From positions 19,492,442 to 19,556,441 of the forward strand of contig NC_061813.1 in the NCBI RefSeq assembly GCF_021462225.1: a stretch of DNA of 64,000 nt, read 5' to 3'. Numbering within the stretch: the stretch's first letter is position 1; each line of letters begins with the position of its first letter. Below, one piece after another: positions 48,602 to 60,364 of the stretch. Origin of the DNA: Girardinichthys multiradiatus. Taxonomy: Eukaryota; Chordata; Actinopteri; Cyprinodontiformes; Goodeidae. The notes beneath the pieces are model-generated. The model searched no databases, was not told the origin of the DNA, and worked only from the letters and a program-made list of their open reading frames with translations. A program made the position numbers and the translations under genes.

Positions 48602-51600
48602 GTGCATAACTGTACATGATTATTTGAAGGTTGACGTTTTTTGTATTAAAAACACTTTTCTTTTATTGGTTGGATGAAATATGCTAATTTTGTGAGATAG
48701 GAATTTTGGGTTTTCATGAGCTGTATGCCAAAATCATCCGTATTAAGACAATAAAAGACCTGAAATATTTCAGTTAGTGTGCAATGAATCTAAAATATAT
48801 GAATGTTAAGTTTTCATCATTACATTATGGAAAATAATGAACTTTATCACAATATGCTAATATTTTGAGAAGGACCTGTATTAGCAGTACAAAAAATCTA
48901 TATTTTTCCTGTCTTGGAGCAATATCTTGGAGAAAGCACACATATCACCAAGTACAAACACATATAAGTTCTAAGCTATAGAAATGGATAAAAAAAAAGC
49001 AGTACCTTTTCTCTGCATCCATAAGCAGTGTGAAAAAAGTAGTTATCTACAGGATGAGACCTTGGATTGTGAACTGATTTGAATAGGTTGAAATTAACTG
49101 GCATTGATGAACTGGCACTGCTGTTTGACAAGCTCAACAAAACTGAAAGTTAAATTTAATTTGACCTGGAGGGCATTTTAGTGGCAAGTGATTTATTGTC
49201 ATTTCTTACGTTGACAACATCCTCCGTCACATCTCTTGATGTTTGAACAGCAAGGGGACTTAACTAAGAGTCTTTGTTATTTGCCGCTCAGCAATGTCAA
49301 ACCACAAAGCCGACATTTAGTCTCCACAATAACTAACCACTGTAATGGCTGATGAGTGGTGTTGGTCTTTGCTACTTTCATTATTGCTTTGAGTTTTACC
49401 TCGAATAAGCACCTGAATGTAGATCTCACAGCAGACCCCTATGTAGGATGTTAGTTGCTAGCCTATTATTACACCTAACAGGATATTAACAGGTTTTTAG
49501 GGTTTCTGTGTTTATTGAGGCTCTGTACAGTAAAATTTAATTTAACTAACTGCTATCTTTTTAATACACTTCATCCACCCTGCATCCCTCTCACAGTTAC
49601 ATAAAAAACTAAATTTAATCCAGCTTTCACATCTTTGGTTTACTTTTGTCTTTGAACAAATGTGCTAGATTCTTGTGTAAAGACTCAGTGGCACGCTGAT
49701 TACAGATGGCCTAAGTCATTTCAGTGAAATTAAGTTTTCTTTCTTAAGCCATGCAAGATGAAAATATACTTTGAAGGCAATCCCTGCTTCCTTTAGTATG
49801 TCCTCTCAGAGACATTTATATTCTATGTAAACCATATAAACATTTTCTCATCACAATCTTATTATTTAAAAGTCAAAAATGGATTGCAGTTCTTCAAATC
49901 CAATTTTAAAATAAAATCACAGTTCCTTCCATCTTACCAGAAGTCAAATTGTATTCCATATTTTCAGTTATTTTCTTTTGTTTAGCATCTTTGACATAAA
50001 TTGAGTAAAGGTGGGGGGAGCCAAAGCTGTGTTATTTTCCGCTGGAAAGCCCATTATAAGGAAAAACAATTTATAAAACCGTTTATAAAATGCTTCATAT
50101 TTCATCCCTTTAAAACTCCATCACTGTTTCCATGTCTTTGGATGGCTTTGAAACATGATTTTATAGTCACGAGTTTTTTTGCACAACGCAGTCTAATTTA
50201 TTCACATCTTGGGAGACATTTTGTCAATTTCCACTTTGATATAATTCAGAATCCAAGGTTTCGCAATGTATAGTCAGTGTTCCCAAAAGGCAGTGGATTT
50301 GGATTAGGATGAAAAAACAGCCATGAAGTTATACAGCAACAACATAACTGGTGCATTACCTTTGTAGTTTATTCTCACAAGACAGAGACAGAGATGTTTT
50401 CATATCATAACTGCAAGGACAGAGAAATACTTAGATAGGAGAATTGCATTTTGCAGTTTTGCTATTGTCACCTTGTTGTAGGTCAGGATGAAACATAAGA
50501 TATTTGATGAGATTGGGAGAGAGTGATTTAGAGGAATGCTGGGATACTCATGAGCCCATTAGATGAACAGCTGGACACCCACAACCATCTGCAGCATGTT
50601 TGCTCTCCAAATAAAACTCTAAACCTGATGTCTAAAAACCTTTTGGCACTCAGATTTGGTTATGTCACATTCAGATCTGACTCATTCGCTTTATTTCTCA
50701 CATTCCATGGATCTACAAGCACCTTTCTTCCTGTCACACACATACACACACAGACTCAAACACTGTAAACCCTTTTCGCCCCCACAACTTCTTAATTTTC
50801 CAGCAGTGTAGGCAAGTGGCAGTGGGCAGTTTGTCCCCCTGACACGGGTCACCAACCCAGGGGAGAGAGCTCTCTTTCTTTGCACTGACTGCTCAGATGA
50901 CTCCTGTGCATTCACTGAGATAAACACTTCAAGAGGGGTAGCAGAAGGAGAAGGGAGAGCGGGAGAAAATGAAGTGGAAAAGGATGGGACTGAGCGAAGG
51001 TAACACAGAGTTTGGAAATGAGACCTAGTGATGAGGAGAGGAAGGGAAATAGCAGGTGGAGCACAAGAATAGAGCTGGGTCAGGCTGGCAGCATGAATGG
51101 TGTAGGTGAGGATGAGAGCAGGGGATCGAGGTGTTGGGGGAGGCTTGTGAACCACAGCATGATGGATCACGATGTTAGCAGATAAGACGGCTGTTGAGAG
51201 GGGCATGCTTGGCTTGTCAAAAGCAGGTTTGGTCAGGAAGCTACAAACAGGCACACACACAAAGTCACACTGGGGGAAGAGCTGTACATGTAGGAGAGAG
51301 ACAGATGAAAGCAGGGGGAGAGGTAGGACATTATGTATTACTGTGCTTGGCAATTTTTACATCTTAAATAATAAAATGATTCTAAGCCTTCAACCTGCTT
51401 TTCATGTAGTCATTCAGGAAAATAATCAGTGTGCAGTTCCACTTATTCTGCCGTGCTGGTTCAGTTTCTTTCTTTTTGTCTCTATATGTTTATTGTATGT
51501 ATAAATGCACAGTTTTTTGATCCAATCGAGGTGGGGGCCATTTTCAATTAAAGTTTTCAATTTGTTTATCCCAAAGTGAAGCACTGCAGTCAGTACTCCT

Positions 51601-51944
51601 TTCAAACTTTTCTCGCAACCTTGACTTGCTTACTGCAACAGATTTACATTATTAAGGCTTTGAAAAAAAGGTGACTATAAAATCCAGAAAAGCTACAGGG
51701 TTGTTACAAATTGAAGTAATAAATATTTGTAATACCCAGATTGCATGGTAGCATGGATGAAGGATGTAAGACCTTGGAATGTTTGTGCAGTTCAGAAACT
51801 GGCAGCTTTAATGTGTTGCGTGAATTAACATAATCTGTCCTAAGCTTACGTGTATCAGAACTTTTGTATACCTCGTTTAACTAATTAGGACTCTACTCCC
51901 AAGTACCATTTATTTAAGACCAGTTTACCAAAACAAGATATTCT

Positions 51945-52160
51945 TCCCAACGTCCAAACATGTCTTTTTGGTTAACAGGGAACTTTAAGTTGTCTTTCGG
52001 TGTGACTCCATATGTGCATGGTTGTTCCTCACTGTGCTGACCTAGCAATAGACTGGGAACCTGTCCACAATGTCCCATACCTTATGCCCTTTGTCTGCTG
52101 GAATAGTCTACAAATCAGCTAACCCAGAACTGTAACTCTGAACAGGATTAAGCAGGAAAG
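51945..52160 (+). mobile_element. Decayed 3' half of a SINE
   Basis: CGTCCAAACATGTC, GGTGTGACTCCATATGTGCATGGTTG, ATAGACTGGGAACCTGTCCA and GGATTAAGCAGG follow in order the body and tail of the SINE seen complete at 29760-30116. The head is lost. Confidence 0.6.
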
Positions 52161-52179
52161 GCTCACTGAGCATTTTCTG

Positions 52180-53095
52180 GTTGAAAATACAGTAGCTCTC
52201 AAATGCATAGACTCTTGTAAAAATGCCCGATTATGTGATTGACAAAAAAAGGCCAAGATAATTCATTTTAAAAGTTTTTCTACATATAACGTAACAAGAC
52301 ATCTATCCATTTTTCAGCTTAAGTGAAAAACAAGAACATTTATTAGAGGAATCAATATTTTAAAATGTGTTGAATAAGTGTGACTTCATTAAAATAATAC
52401 TTTGTTAAAGCCCCTTATTAATTTAGTTTAAGCATCCAGTCATCTTGAGTTTATTCATGCCATCAATTGCAGTGAAACTTAATATTCTGAGATAAATAAT
52501 AATTCCTTTCACCTTTAGCTAAACCCATAGTTTGGAAAGAGGCTGCAAAGGACCAAAATGATTTCATTGTACAAAGATACCAGTCTGGAGAAGGCTACAA
52601 AAGAAATCTACAGCTTTATATGTACACCATTGCCTATTATATGAAGGGAGTCAATAAATGGAGAACATATGAGACACCACGGATGTCACAAAACCATTTC
52701 TTGAAAACTGATGAAGAGATAAAGCTAAATTTGATCAATGACTCTGTCTTTCAATTCTTTCAAAGAAAACACACAGGCCTTAGTGAGGGAGTGTGTTATT
52801 GTCTGATGAAACCAAATTTGAGCTTGTGGGCCTAAGTTCCAAAAGTCTGTTTTGCATAAATATAACACTGCACACCTTTAATTATATGCTTGAAAGCTGA
52901 AAATGAAGAGTGATGTCTTTTTTATCATCACAGTGAGTCCAAGTATACATCCAAATCAACAAAAGAATTAAGTCATGAAAGGAAATGGCCTAGTCAAAGT
53001 CTACAACTAAGTTTGACAGAAAATCTGTGGGATCACCTAAAGTGGGCTGTGGAGATGATATTGTCAAGTCAAGATGAATAATGTGGATACACTTC
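52180..53095 (+). mobile_element. Decayed Tc1-like transposon relic
   Basis: On the plus strand one reads, in broken frames, a helix-turn-helix part near 52520-52680 (VNKWRTYETPR), a SDETKFEL block (first catalytic Asp) near 52801-52825, and WPSQSLQLSLTENLWDHLK near 52987-53045, which corresponds to the DWPSQSPDLNPIENLWD block. Many stops and deletions separate them. The left end is placed at ACAGTAGCTCTCAAATGCAT (about 52190) only tentatively. Confidence 0.65.
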
Positions 53096-55769
53096 TACCT
53101 AACATGAATATAAGATAAATGTCACATAATGTGTGGGAAAAAGTTTTAAAATTATTTATCATGGTCTCGATATCTTTCAAAACCAGAGCGTTTGTAACCA
53201 CGGTGTATAAACATTTAAAATAAACTGTACCTATACACAATGTCAAAGTTTTCCATTGACATCCAAGTAAATATTTTGACATATTTGTTCTAAAAGTGAA
53301 AGAATTTTGGACATCTAAATTAGGTTTCTAAGTTTATTAGTGATTTCAATGTAGAAATGTTATAGTTTAGATTAGCAAACAGAGAAAACCTGATACAATA
53401 TGTAGGGTTTAAGTAAGGATCCCTCAGTAGTGACACTGTCATAACCACAGGAGCTGAACTTTTGCATGTCGGAGACTGCAACAAATGTACAGGTCTGGGA
53501 TTCTTTGCATATTTCATAAATGGTTTTATTGTCTTTTCAACTCCATTGCTTCACTATTTCAGAAAGATATGGTTAGTGCTGCATCATCTCTGAGGGTGGC
53601 TACAATTTAACTAGAAAAGCACTGCTAATGTATGTGAGTGTAATTAGTTCTGGTTGGAAATTATGACTCATTCTAAAAAAGTTGTAGTTTCAAGCCTGTT
53701 CAACTTTGTCCCTGGGAAGATGTAACGTTGTCAGTGCCCAGCCAGTAAAGCTTAAATGTTCAACATTGTTGTATGGGAAAATGCTCTTTATCACATGTGG
53801 CAGTACAGTACAAATATGTATTCTGTATGTCTTCTTATTTAAAACTATTTTCATAAACAGAGATTTATGAATTGATATTATTACCTAAATACAACAACAG
53901 AAAATAGGAAGAATATACTGAATCAAATAAAGGTGGCTTTATTTTCTGATTTCTGGCATATTTGAATAATTAAAGCTCAGAAGCTTAGAAGATGTATTAT
54001 AATTCCTTTACAACCTAATGGGCATTTTTGTTGTCGAAACTTTGGATCTTTCAAAAATGAGAAAAAAAATGTTTTTACTTATTTTTTATTGAATGTTTTA
54101 CATTTCATTTCAGGATGGAAAAATAAATTTCAGTGAACAGATTTAACTTTTCCTGAAAACCCTCAGGATTTAGAAACCTTTCTTACAGCCCCAATTCACC
54201 AAGCCAGCAATCAGCCATGGATAATGTCTCCTGCGTCCAAAGCATCTGTATCTTTTTTTTTTTGTGTAATGCAATAATGCACTGTCGGGCTTGTCACATT
54301 TTTTCAGCCTAGTTTAAAATTTGGAAGAGGCAAATGGAGATTTGCAATATAGTGTGTGCCAGAACACAAAAGCAACATCACATTTCAAATTTCCTGTCAT
54401 AGGTCTTAATTTCTTCAAAACTGAATAAAAAAATGAAGACTAACTGATCATCATGATTCAGGAGAGAGCAGCTTTAAATGACAATATGAAACCTTTCAGC
54501 AGGAAAGAAGAGAAGAGCCTATTTCATTATTTATTTATAATGGCTGCTTGGATAATGAGTATATGTTAATACTGATTTAAAACCTCAGGAAAAACAAGAA
54601 AAGCCTATGAAAAAATATAAAATATGCTTGTGTTTGAGTTCTCCACTCATTCGCTATGTAGTACACCACAATAGTTTTAGTCGGTGGTCTCCTCTTTCAT
54701 TGAAGTTGGGGAATTTGCAAGAATTTTAGCAATACGTGTTCTGTAATTGTTGTCCATCACCTAAGAACATTGTAAATTCCAACATAACAAGCAAAGTGGA
54801 ATATAGTGAGTGAGTGAACATGTCGAACTCAGCATATGCCCCATATTAGGCTTAACAGACAAAACGTTTGTCTGCCGTGCTATTTTGTAAACGTGTTAAC
54901 CACCGCTTATTGTCTTAAATTTAAAAAATGAATGGTTGAGAGTCTCAGACTGTTACATCAAGAGATTTTTGGGGGTTTTTTCCCTTTTTTTTTTTAGTCT
55001 CTGCATTATAAAATGTCAACTTTGCCTAATAGGGGTCATTATTTTCTTTCAAGCTGACTTGTTCCATACTTGTAGAGCTTTGAATTATGCAAATTGTGCT
55101 GGTGTCTCATGTCCAAGGCTCCTTTCCTCAGCTCAGACTAATCCTATCTAATTACAGACACAAATAGTTTGATATATTTGTAAGCACTTCTTCACTTGTG
55201 TTGGTGCTAGTCAACCAAACACAGTAGTTCAGCTCAAATTGAGCCCAGTTGACTGATTAGCATCTGATGTTCAAATTACTTCCACAGAAAACCCAAGGCA
55301 AACTACAGACTTCTGAACTCATGGCAATGAATGTGTTTAACAAGCAAATTCAACACAAAACAAAATGAATAATTCATACATTTAATCCAACCACATTTGT
55401 TCAGACTCACAAATTAAAGGCCCCCTACAGTGGCCTTAACTCTTCATGTAAAGCACGTCCAGAGGTTTCACAGCTCCAGAGTTCCCAGAACAACAGCATC
55501 TAACAATAAGTTTATGCAAACCTTGAATTTAAAAGGATAAAAAATCATTAACCATTATCCTGCCAGCTAATAATCCTGTCTACCTGGAATATATTTATTT
55601 AACACTGGCTGCGCTATCTACTTTTCTTTTACAAAATTATTATTAAATTTTTATAAAGCAGGCTATGTGCTGCTTTATAAACACTGTTAGCAGTTTAAAT
55701 ATAAAGTGTTCTCTACAATGTTTTTTTTTGTTTATTTATGCTCAAGTTTTCTCATTTTCGGTCTTGCTG

Positions 55770-55880
55770 CTGGGGGTTGGTGCAGGCCCTGGGCCACCGG
55801 AGGGACCGGTTCCTGTCTTTGGCCTACGTGGATGGGGGTAGTAGTGTGGCTGAGTGGGTGGGCTGAGGGGTGGGGGGTCT
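55770..55880 (+). repeat. GC-rich segment with G-quadruplex motif
   Basis: This short GC-rich island in AT-rich surroundings has four close G-runs at 55856-55877 (GGG T GGG CTGA GGGG T GGGGGG), which meets the usual G-quadruplex pattern. I recall similar GC-rich blocks as fish repeats but cannot assign a family. Confidence 0.5.
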
Positions 55881-56074
55881 CTTTATATATGATGCATGAC
55901 AGTCACCTAAAATGTCTCCACCACCTAATCTCTAAGGGCACAAACAGACGGAGAACCCATTGCTTAACCCAGCTTGTTTAAACTACTAGTACAGAAATGT
56001 ATTATACATGAAGAATATTGGGAAAATTCCCAGGTAAAAAGATCACAGCTTGAAAAAATATTGATCAAATTCTG

Positions 56075-56300
56075 GTGTTACAATACCTTCCATGGCTGCA
56101 GGTGTATAAAGTTTGGTGTGGAGAGTGCTGATCTCAACCTTCTTGAACATCTTTGGGCTGAGATAGAGCGCAGACTGCAATTCTGGTCTTCTCATCAACA
56201 CACTCCTAAACTTTGTGGAAGATGTTTACACAGTTACATCTACACAGAGTTAAAGTTGCATCAACACATTGGACCATCATCAAGATCATTTTGAAGTGTC
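56075..56300 (+). mobile_element. Decayed Tc1-like fragment
   Basis: A plus-strand piece encodes SADLNLLEHLWAEIERRLQ (the catalytic Glu block), then text corresponding to HTPKLCGRCL near the C-terminus. It resembles the same Tc1 family as the relic at 6861-7292. A 5' piece (CCATGGCTGCAGGTGTATAA, 56091) is joined directly to the 3' piece, so the middle is deleted. Confidence 0.7.
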
Positions 56301-56869
56301 TGGTTAAAAAACAAACAAACTGACAGAATTACAGATGATTTATTTTTTTCTTTTATTAATTATTTGAATATGTAAATATTTAAAACTTGCATTGAACTGG
56401 ACTGCATGTCATAAGACAGAAATAAATAAGCCTCTCTACAGCTGAAGATTCGTAAAACCTTAGTGACTGGCTTCAGCCTGCAACTCAGATTTTTCCACGT
56501 TGTCTCTGCTAGTGCCAGTATTCCATTTGACAGAAGCATACAATACACACCTGAGTGAAGGACAAGTCATCAACATTTCAATGTGTCATTTTTTTAAGAA
56601 CTTCTCAGGTAAAATTGTTAAGAGCTTTTGTTATGTTTGCCAGATTATTTTCATAGGAATGGAGTGTGTTATTAAAGCCTTTTGCTACTCTTGATGAGCA
56701 CTCCAAAAGCTTCACAATACAAACCTAGTTCACTCAGTTTTTTTCAGCACTTCATTTTCTGCCAGCAGTGTGTATGTCTTTGAGATACAGACTAACATGG
56801 GATTTAGTAAGTTGACTTTGCTATTGCAGCATCCACTTATCAGACTATAACTGGGCCAACTGTTGGCTC

Positions 56870-59012
56870 TACTTAAACAGGAAATAGAAAAAGAAGTACC
56901 CAATATTCTCCAAGCTGTTAGAGAAGATTGTGTACATCCAGTTAATGGCCTTTCTTTTAGAGAATGACCTTCTTGAAATTTTACAATCTGGTTTTAAATC
57001 ACTGCACAGCACTGAGTTTGCACAAGTTTTTAAGATCTGTTTAGCAACTGACTTTGGTGGCTCTGTTGTTTTTGTGCTTCTAGATGTAACTACAGCATTT
57101 GACAAAACAATGTTATCTCGTTTGGAGCAATGGGTGGTGCATCCGAGAAGCAACTCTGGAGTAGTTTAAATCTTACGTCACAGATCATACCTTCGGTGTC
57201 AGTCTAGGAGACTCTGGGCCTGATTTACTAAGATGCCAAATACGGAGCTCTAAATTGTGTGTGCAAAATAAAAAATTTGCACATGCAATTAGTGGGTGTG
57301 TTGTGGGTGATCTACTAAGATTGCACAAATGTTGCAAAAGTAGTGCAGACAGCCCTATTTAAATGAGAATGATGTGTGTACTACTGGCTGTCATCAAGGA
57401 GAGTTTCAGAGAGCAGAGGGGTCATTAAAGAAAAATAAAGTTTGAAGCCATGGAGTTGGAGGTAATAATAACAATAATAGTACATTTTATTTATTAAACA
57501 CTTTAAATACAAGTATATCAAAGTGCTACAAAACGATACTAAGTAAATTTAGAGACATGAAAATAACAAAAGCTAAATTGACACACTCAGGCATACAGCG
57601 AAATTAAGCTTTAAACAGCTTAATAAAGTAAAGGCAGGCCTATAATAACACATTTATTTCATACAAATCAATGTTCTTCAGATGGAGCCCATAAGAGAAT
57701 AAAATGCATACTTACATACATACGCACCAGATACCCAAGTATTTTGCATGTTCTGATGATCATCATATGTTCTGCATATTCATGAACCCAAACATGGTAA
57801 ATGGATCGTGCCTTCTATTTTGCACATTTGTCAAATGCAATCGTCATTGCACCTAGTTAGTAGATCAGCTTGCCACGTGCTATCAAGTTTGCACTTGTTT
57901 TTTACATTCAAGCTTTAGTAAGACAGGCCCTCTATGTTCTCCACTGTCCCTCTTCTTTATGGGTTTCCTCAGGAATCGGTTTGAGGTCCTCTACTTTTTT
58001 GCCTCTATTTAATTTACTCCAACCACGCTCAGTTCTTAGGAAGCATGGCTATCTTTTCGCTTTTATGCAGAAGACATCCAGATCTATGGCCACTCAAGAA
58101 AAATACTAATAATGCTGGGTACATGCTTCATTGTCCTAAAAAACTGAAGGTATAGATGTCCTTACATTCTTTAGTCTTTAATGAGATTAAGACTAAAGTG
58201 ATGGTCTTTGGTGGCACATTAGAGAGCTTGCTTTTAGATCTGGGTTATCTTGGCCAGTATGTGAAGCCAACAGCAACAACCCTGGTTTCAAAATGGATAA
58301 TAACTTTACTTTGATGGCAAAATTAAGGCAGTTGTCAAATTCAGTTTTTTTCAGCTCCAACAGCTGGCCAAAATAAAGCCGATGCTTACTGCAAAGCACT
58401 TTGAAACAATAATCCATGCCTTTATAACCACACTGCTGGATTACTGTAATGGACCATAATTTGGAGTCAGTAGGCCTTCTACTGCATGTCTGCAATTGGT
58501 ACAAAATGCTGCTGCATGGCTTTTAACTAACATGCAAACATTTGCACACATTTCACCGGTTTTACGTTTACTGCACTAGTTGCCTGTTAATTTTAGGATT
58601 ACCTTTAAAAAAATGTTTATTTAAGTATTTAAATGGTATTTCTCCTCCCTGCATCTTTGAGCTTTTACAACCATGTGTACCCCCTCATTCTCTCAGATCT
58701 GCTGACCTGCTGCTCCAATCAGTGGCAAGAACCAGGCAGAAGCTCAGAGGAAGGCACTCCTTTTCTGTAGCTGGTCCCAAATCTTGAAATAACCTACTAC
58801 TACACATTTGACAGGCTTCCTCCCTGACACCTCTTTTTGGCAGGCTTTTTAATACCCAATAGGGCACTGGTTTTATGTAGGGTTATGTATAATTTATTTA
58901 TTTATTTGTGTTTTATTCATTTTATGTCTGTATTTGGTTCCATCTGTACAGCACTTTGAAATAGCTGCTTGTTTTTTTTAAGTGATTTATAAATGAAGTT
59001 GGATTGGAGTTG
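56870..59012 (+). pseudogene. L2-type LINE, reverse transcriptase relic, split by an insertion
   Basis: The plus strand carries reverse-transcriptase blocks in the order of fish L2/LINE2 elements. They are KLLEKIVYIQL and LQSGFKSLHSTE (near 56910-57017), VVFVLLDVTTAFD (the AFD catalytic motif, 57068-57106) and GVSLGDS up to 57215. After the insertion come YGFPQESV (57958-57981), then LVFNEIKTKVMVFGGT (about 58170-58215). The C-terminal SLFVFELLQP...LRSADLLL region lies near 58650-58715. The 3' end, near 59012, has an AGCACTTTGAAATAG...TTTATAAATGAAGTT tail. The YADD region is mutated (YAEDIQIYG) and several stops are present. The 5' half of the element is missing. Confidence 0.8.
57216..57930. 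mobile_element. MITE-like insertion inside the L2 relic, 715 bp
   Basis: The ends GGGCCTGATTTACTAA (57216) and TTAGTAAGACAGGCCC (to 57930) are inverted repeats, flanked by TCT on both sides (57213-57215 and 57931-57933). Removing the segment restores the L2 reading frame at GDS/SMFSTV, confirming the boundaries. No transposase is encoded. The end sequence and 3-bp duplication suggest a PIF/Harbinger-like non-autonomous element, though TCT is not the usual TWA target. Near 57460-57545 it contains an ATT-rich tail and a segment (complement of AGCACTTTGATATAC...) like a LINE/SINE 3' end in minus orientation, possibly nested. Confidence 0.75.
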
Positions 59013-60325
59013 TAAGTGGACTTCCGGGTACTTTTGGAAACTGAACTTAAATGAATTAACCTTAAGGAAAATAGGGGTTAATTATTTATACATTTATGGA
59101 TGATTATCTTCCATAAATCAACCTATCAAACATAATCTATTACTTCTTTGCAGTAATAGAAAAACACAAAAAAGCTTAATGTTTTCCAGTGAAAGCTATT
59201 TACTGTTTATGCTTTCCTGTGAAAGCACTAAAACCTTTTGCTCTCCATTTGTGCCTCCCAACTGCAGTGCAAAAATAGAGTCGAGGTTATTTTCTTTAAA
59301 ACTCTTACTTTCAGTTGTTTCAGTTGTATAATGTGCGCAGGGTCTTTCAGCTCACTGAGTGAGTGCATTTGGTGGAGTGGAAAATAGCACACCATTGCGA
59401 CAATGTGAAATATTACAGCTGAGGGCTCAGGGATGTCATGATGCTTTCCATACCTTCTGCCTCTCTCTGAAGCTATACGTTTTTTTTTTTGTCATTTGTT
59501 GTCTGCAACAAATTAGCACTTACTATGGCATATACGATATGACTTGCAACAAAACTTACATCTATTTCTAAAGGTATGTATGTATGTGAGTTTATATTTT
59601 CAGAACAGCTGAAGCATTGGGAAAAACCAAATACCAGAGAGGAATGGATAGATCTGAAGGAATAAGAAGGTTTAATGAAGCTCAAAACAGAGAAACAGGA
59701 GACGAAAAAGCATGAAAGGTAGAACTCTCTAATGATGCTTCCTGCTGTGCTCTACTTCAGGTAACCAAGAGACTGTCAATATTTCCATACAGCTTTTCCT
59801 GACTCCCTCTTGCAAGGCAGTCATGAAATTATAATCCATTTCCAGGGTTCACTGGAAGAGCCATTCCACGTGGTGGGCTGTAAACTGAGATTAGATTCAC
59901 AGCTTGATCTAAAGGCATCGTTGCAAATGCAAATGTAAAGAAGATTTAAGCCCAGTTCCATTTTCTGGACCTTCAAAGAACAGGTCATTTCCTGATGTGG
60001 CCTTCAACAGTCTTATGACTTTAGCAAAAAACCTGTGCCTTTTATCTGTTTTGGGATTTGCAATAAATCCATTCCAAGTTTCCCAAAAGGATCAGTCTTA
60101 ATTTATCTCAACAGCCTAAATTTACATGATTTTTCAGGAAACACGTGAGAAAGCAAGTCTCTAAGAGGGTATTCTAGATTTCCTCTAACTTTAAAGAGAA
60201 ACAAAGGATGTAAGTGAGGAAACTCCAACAGTATCACAGCTTTGTCAGCCAAGTGTGATGCATTTATGATGGAAATGCGTATTCCAAAGGAAGCCGCCCC
60301 TGAAATTAGAAACTCCAAGTGAGAC

Positions 60326-60328
<3 letters not shown>

Positions 60329-60362
<34 letters not shown>
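60329..60362 (+). repeat. (GT)17 microsatellite
   Basis: Seventeen uninterrupted GT units lie in the last, very long intron with no nearby feature. Confidence 0.97.

Positions 60363-60364
<2 letters not shown>

Larger units (their letters stand above)
47031..48878 (-). mobile_element. DD34E Tc1 element, copy C, foldback form with 472-bp inverted repeats
   Basis: The element is flanked by TA (47029-47030 and 48879-48880) and has the family ends but is 1848 bp long, 238 bp more than copy A. Positions 47031-47502 and 48407-48878 are inverted copies of equal length (472 bp each) with only scattered mismatches, against 200 bp in copies A and B. At 48398-48406 there is a 9-nt filler (AACTATGAT). 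The 43 bp of family sequence that normally join the transposase leader to the right repeat are gone. Lost, filler and added lengths (43, 9 and 272) account exactly for the size difference. Confidence 0.95.

Noticed and set aside
55706..55981. Trp/Gly-rich 91-codon ORF considered as the next CNTNAP exon (WWVG...WGG expected)
   Set aside because: The GC-rich block gives many Trp and Gly by composition. The expected cysteine pattern is absent and no AG acceptor in the right phase precedes it.
58150..58200. Hairpin-like CTTTAGTCTTTAAT...ATTAAGACTAAAG
   Set aside because: It is explained by the coding sequence of the L2 reverse transcriptase (LVFNEIKTKV) and has a bulge.
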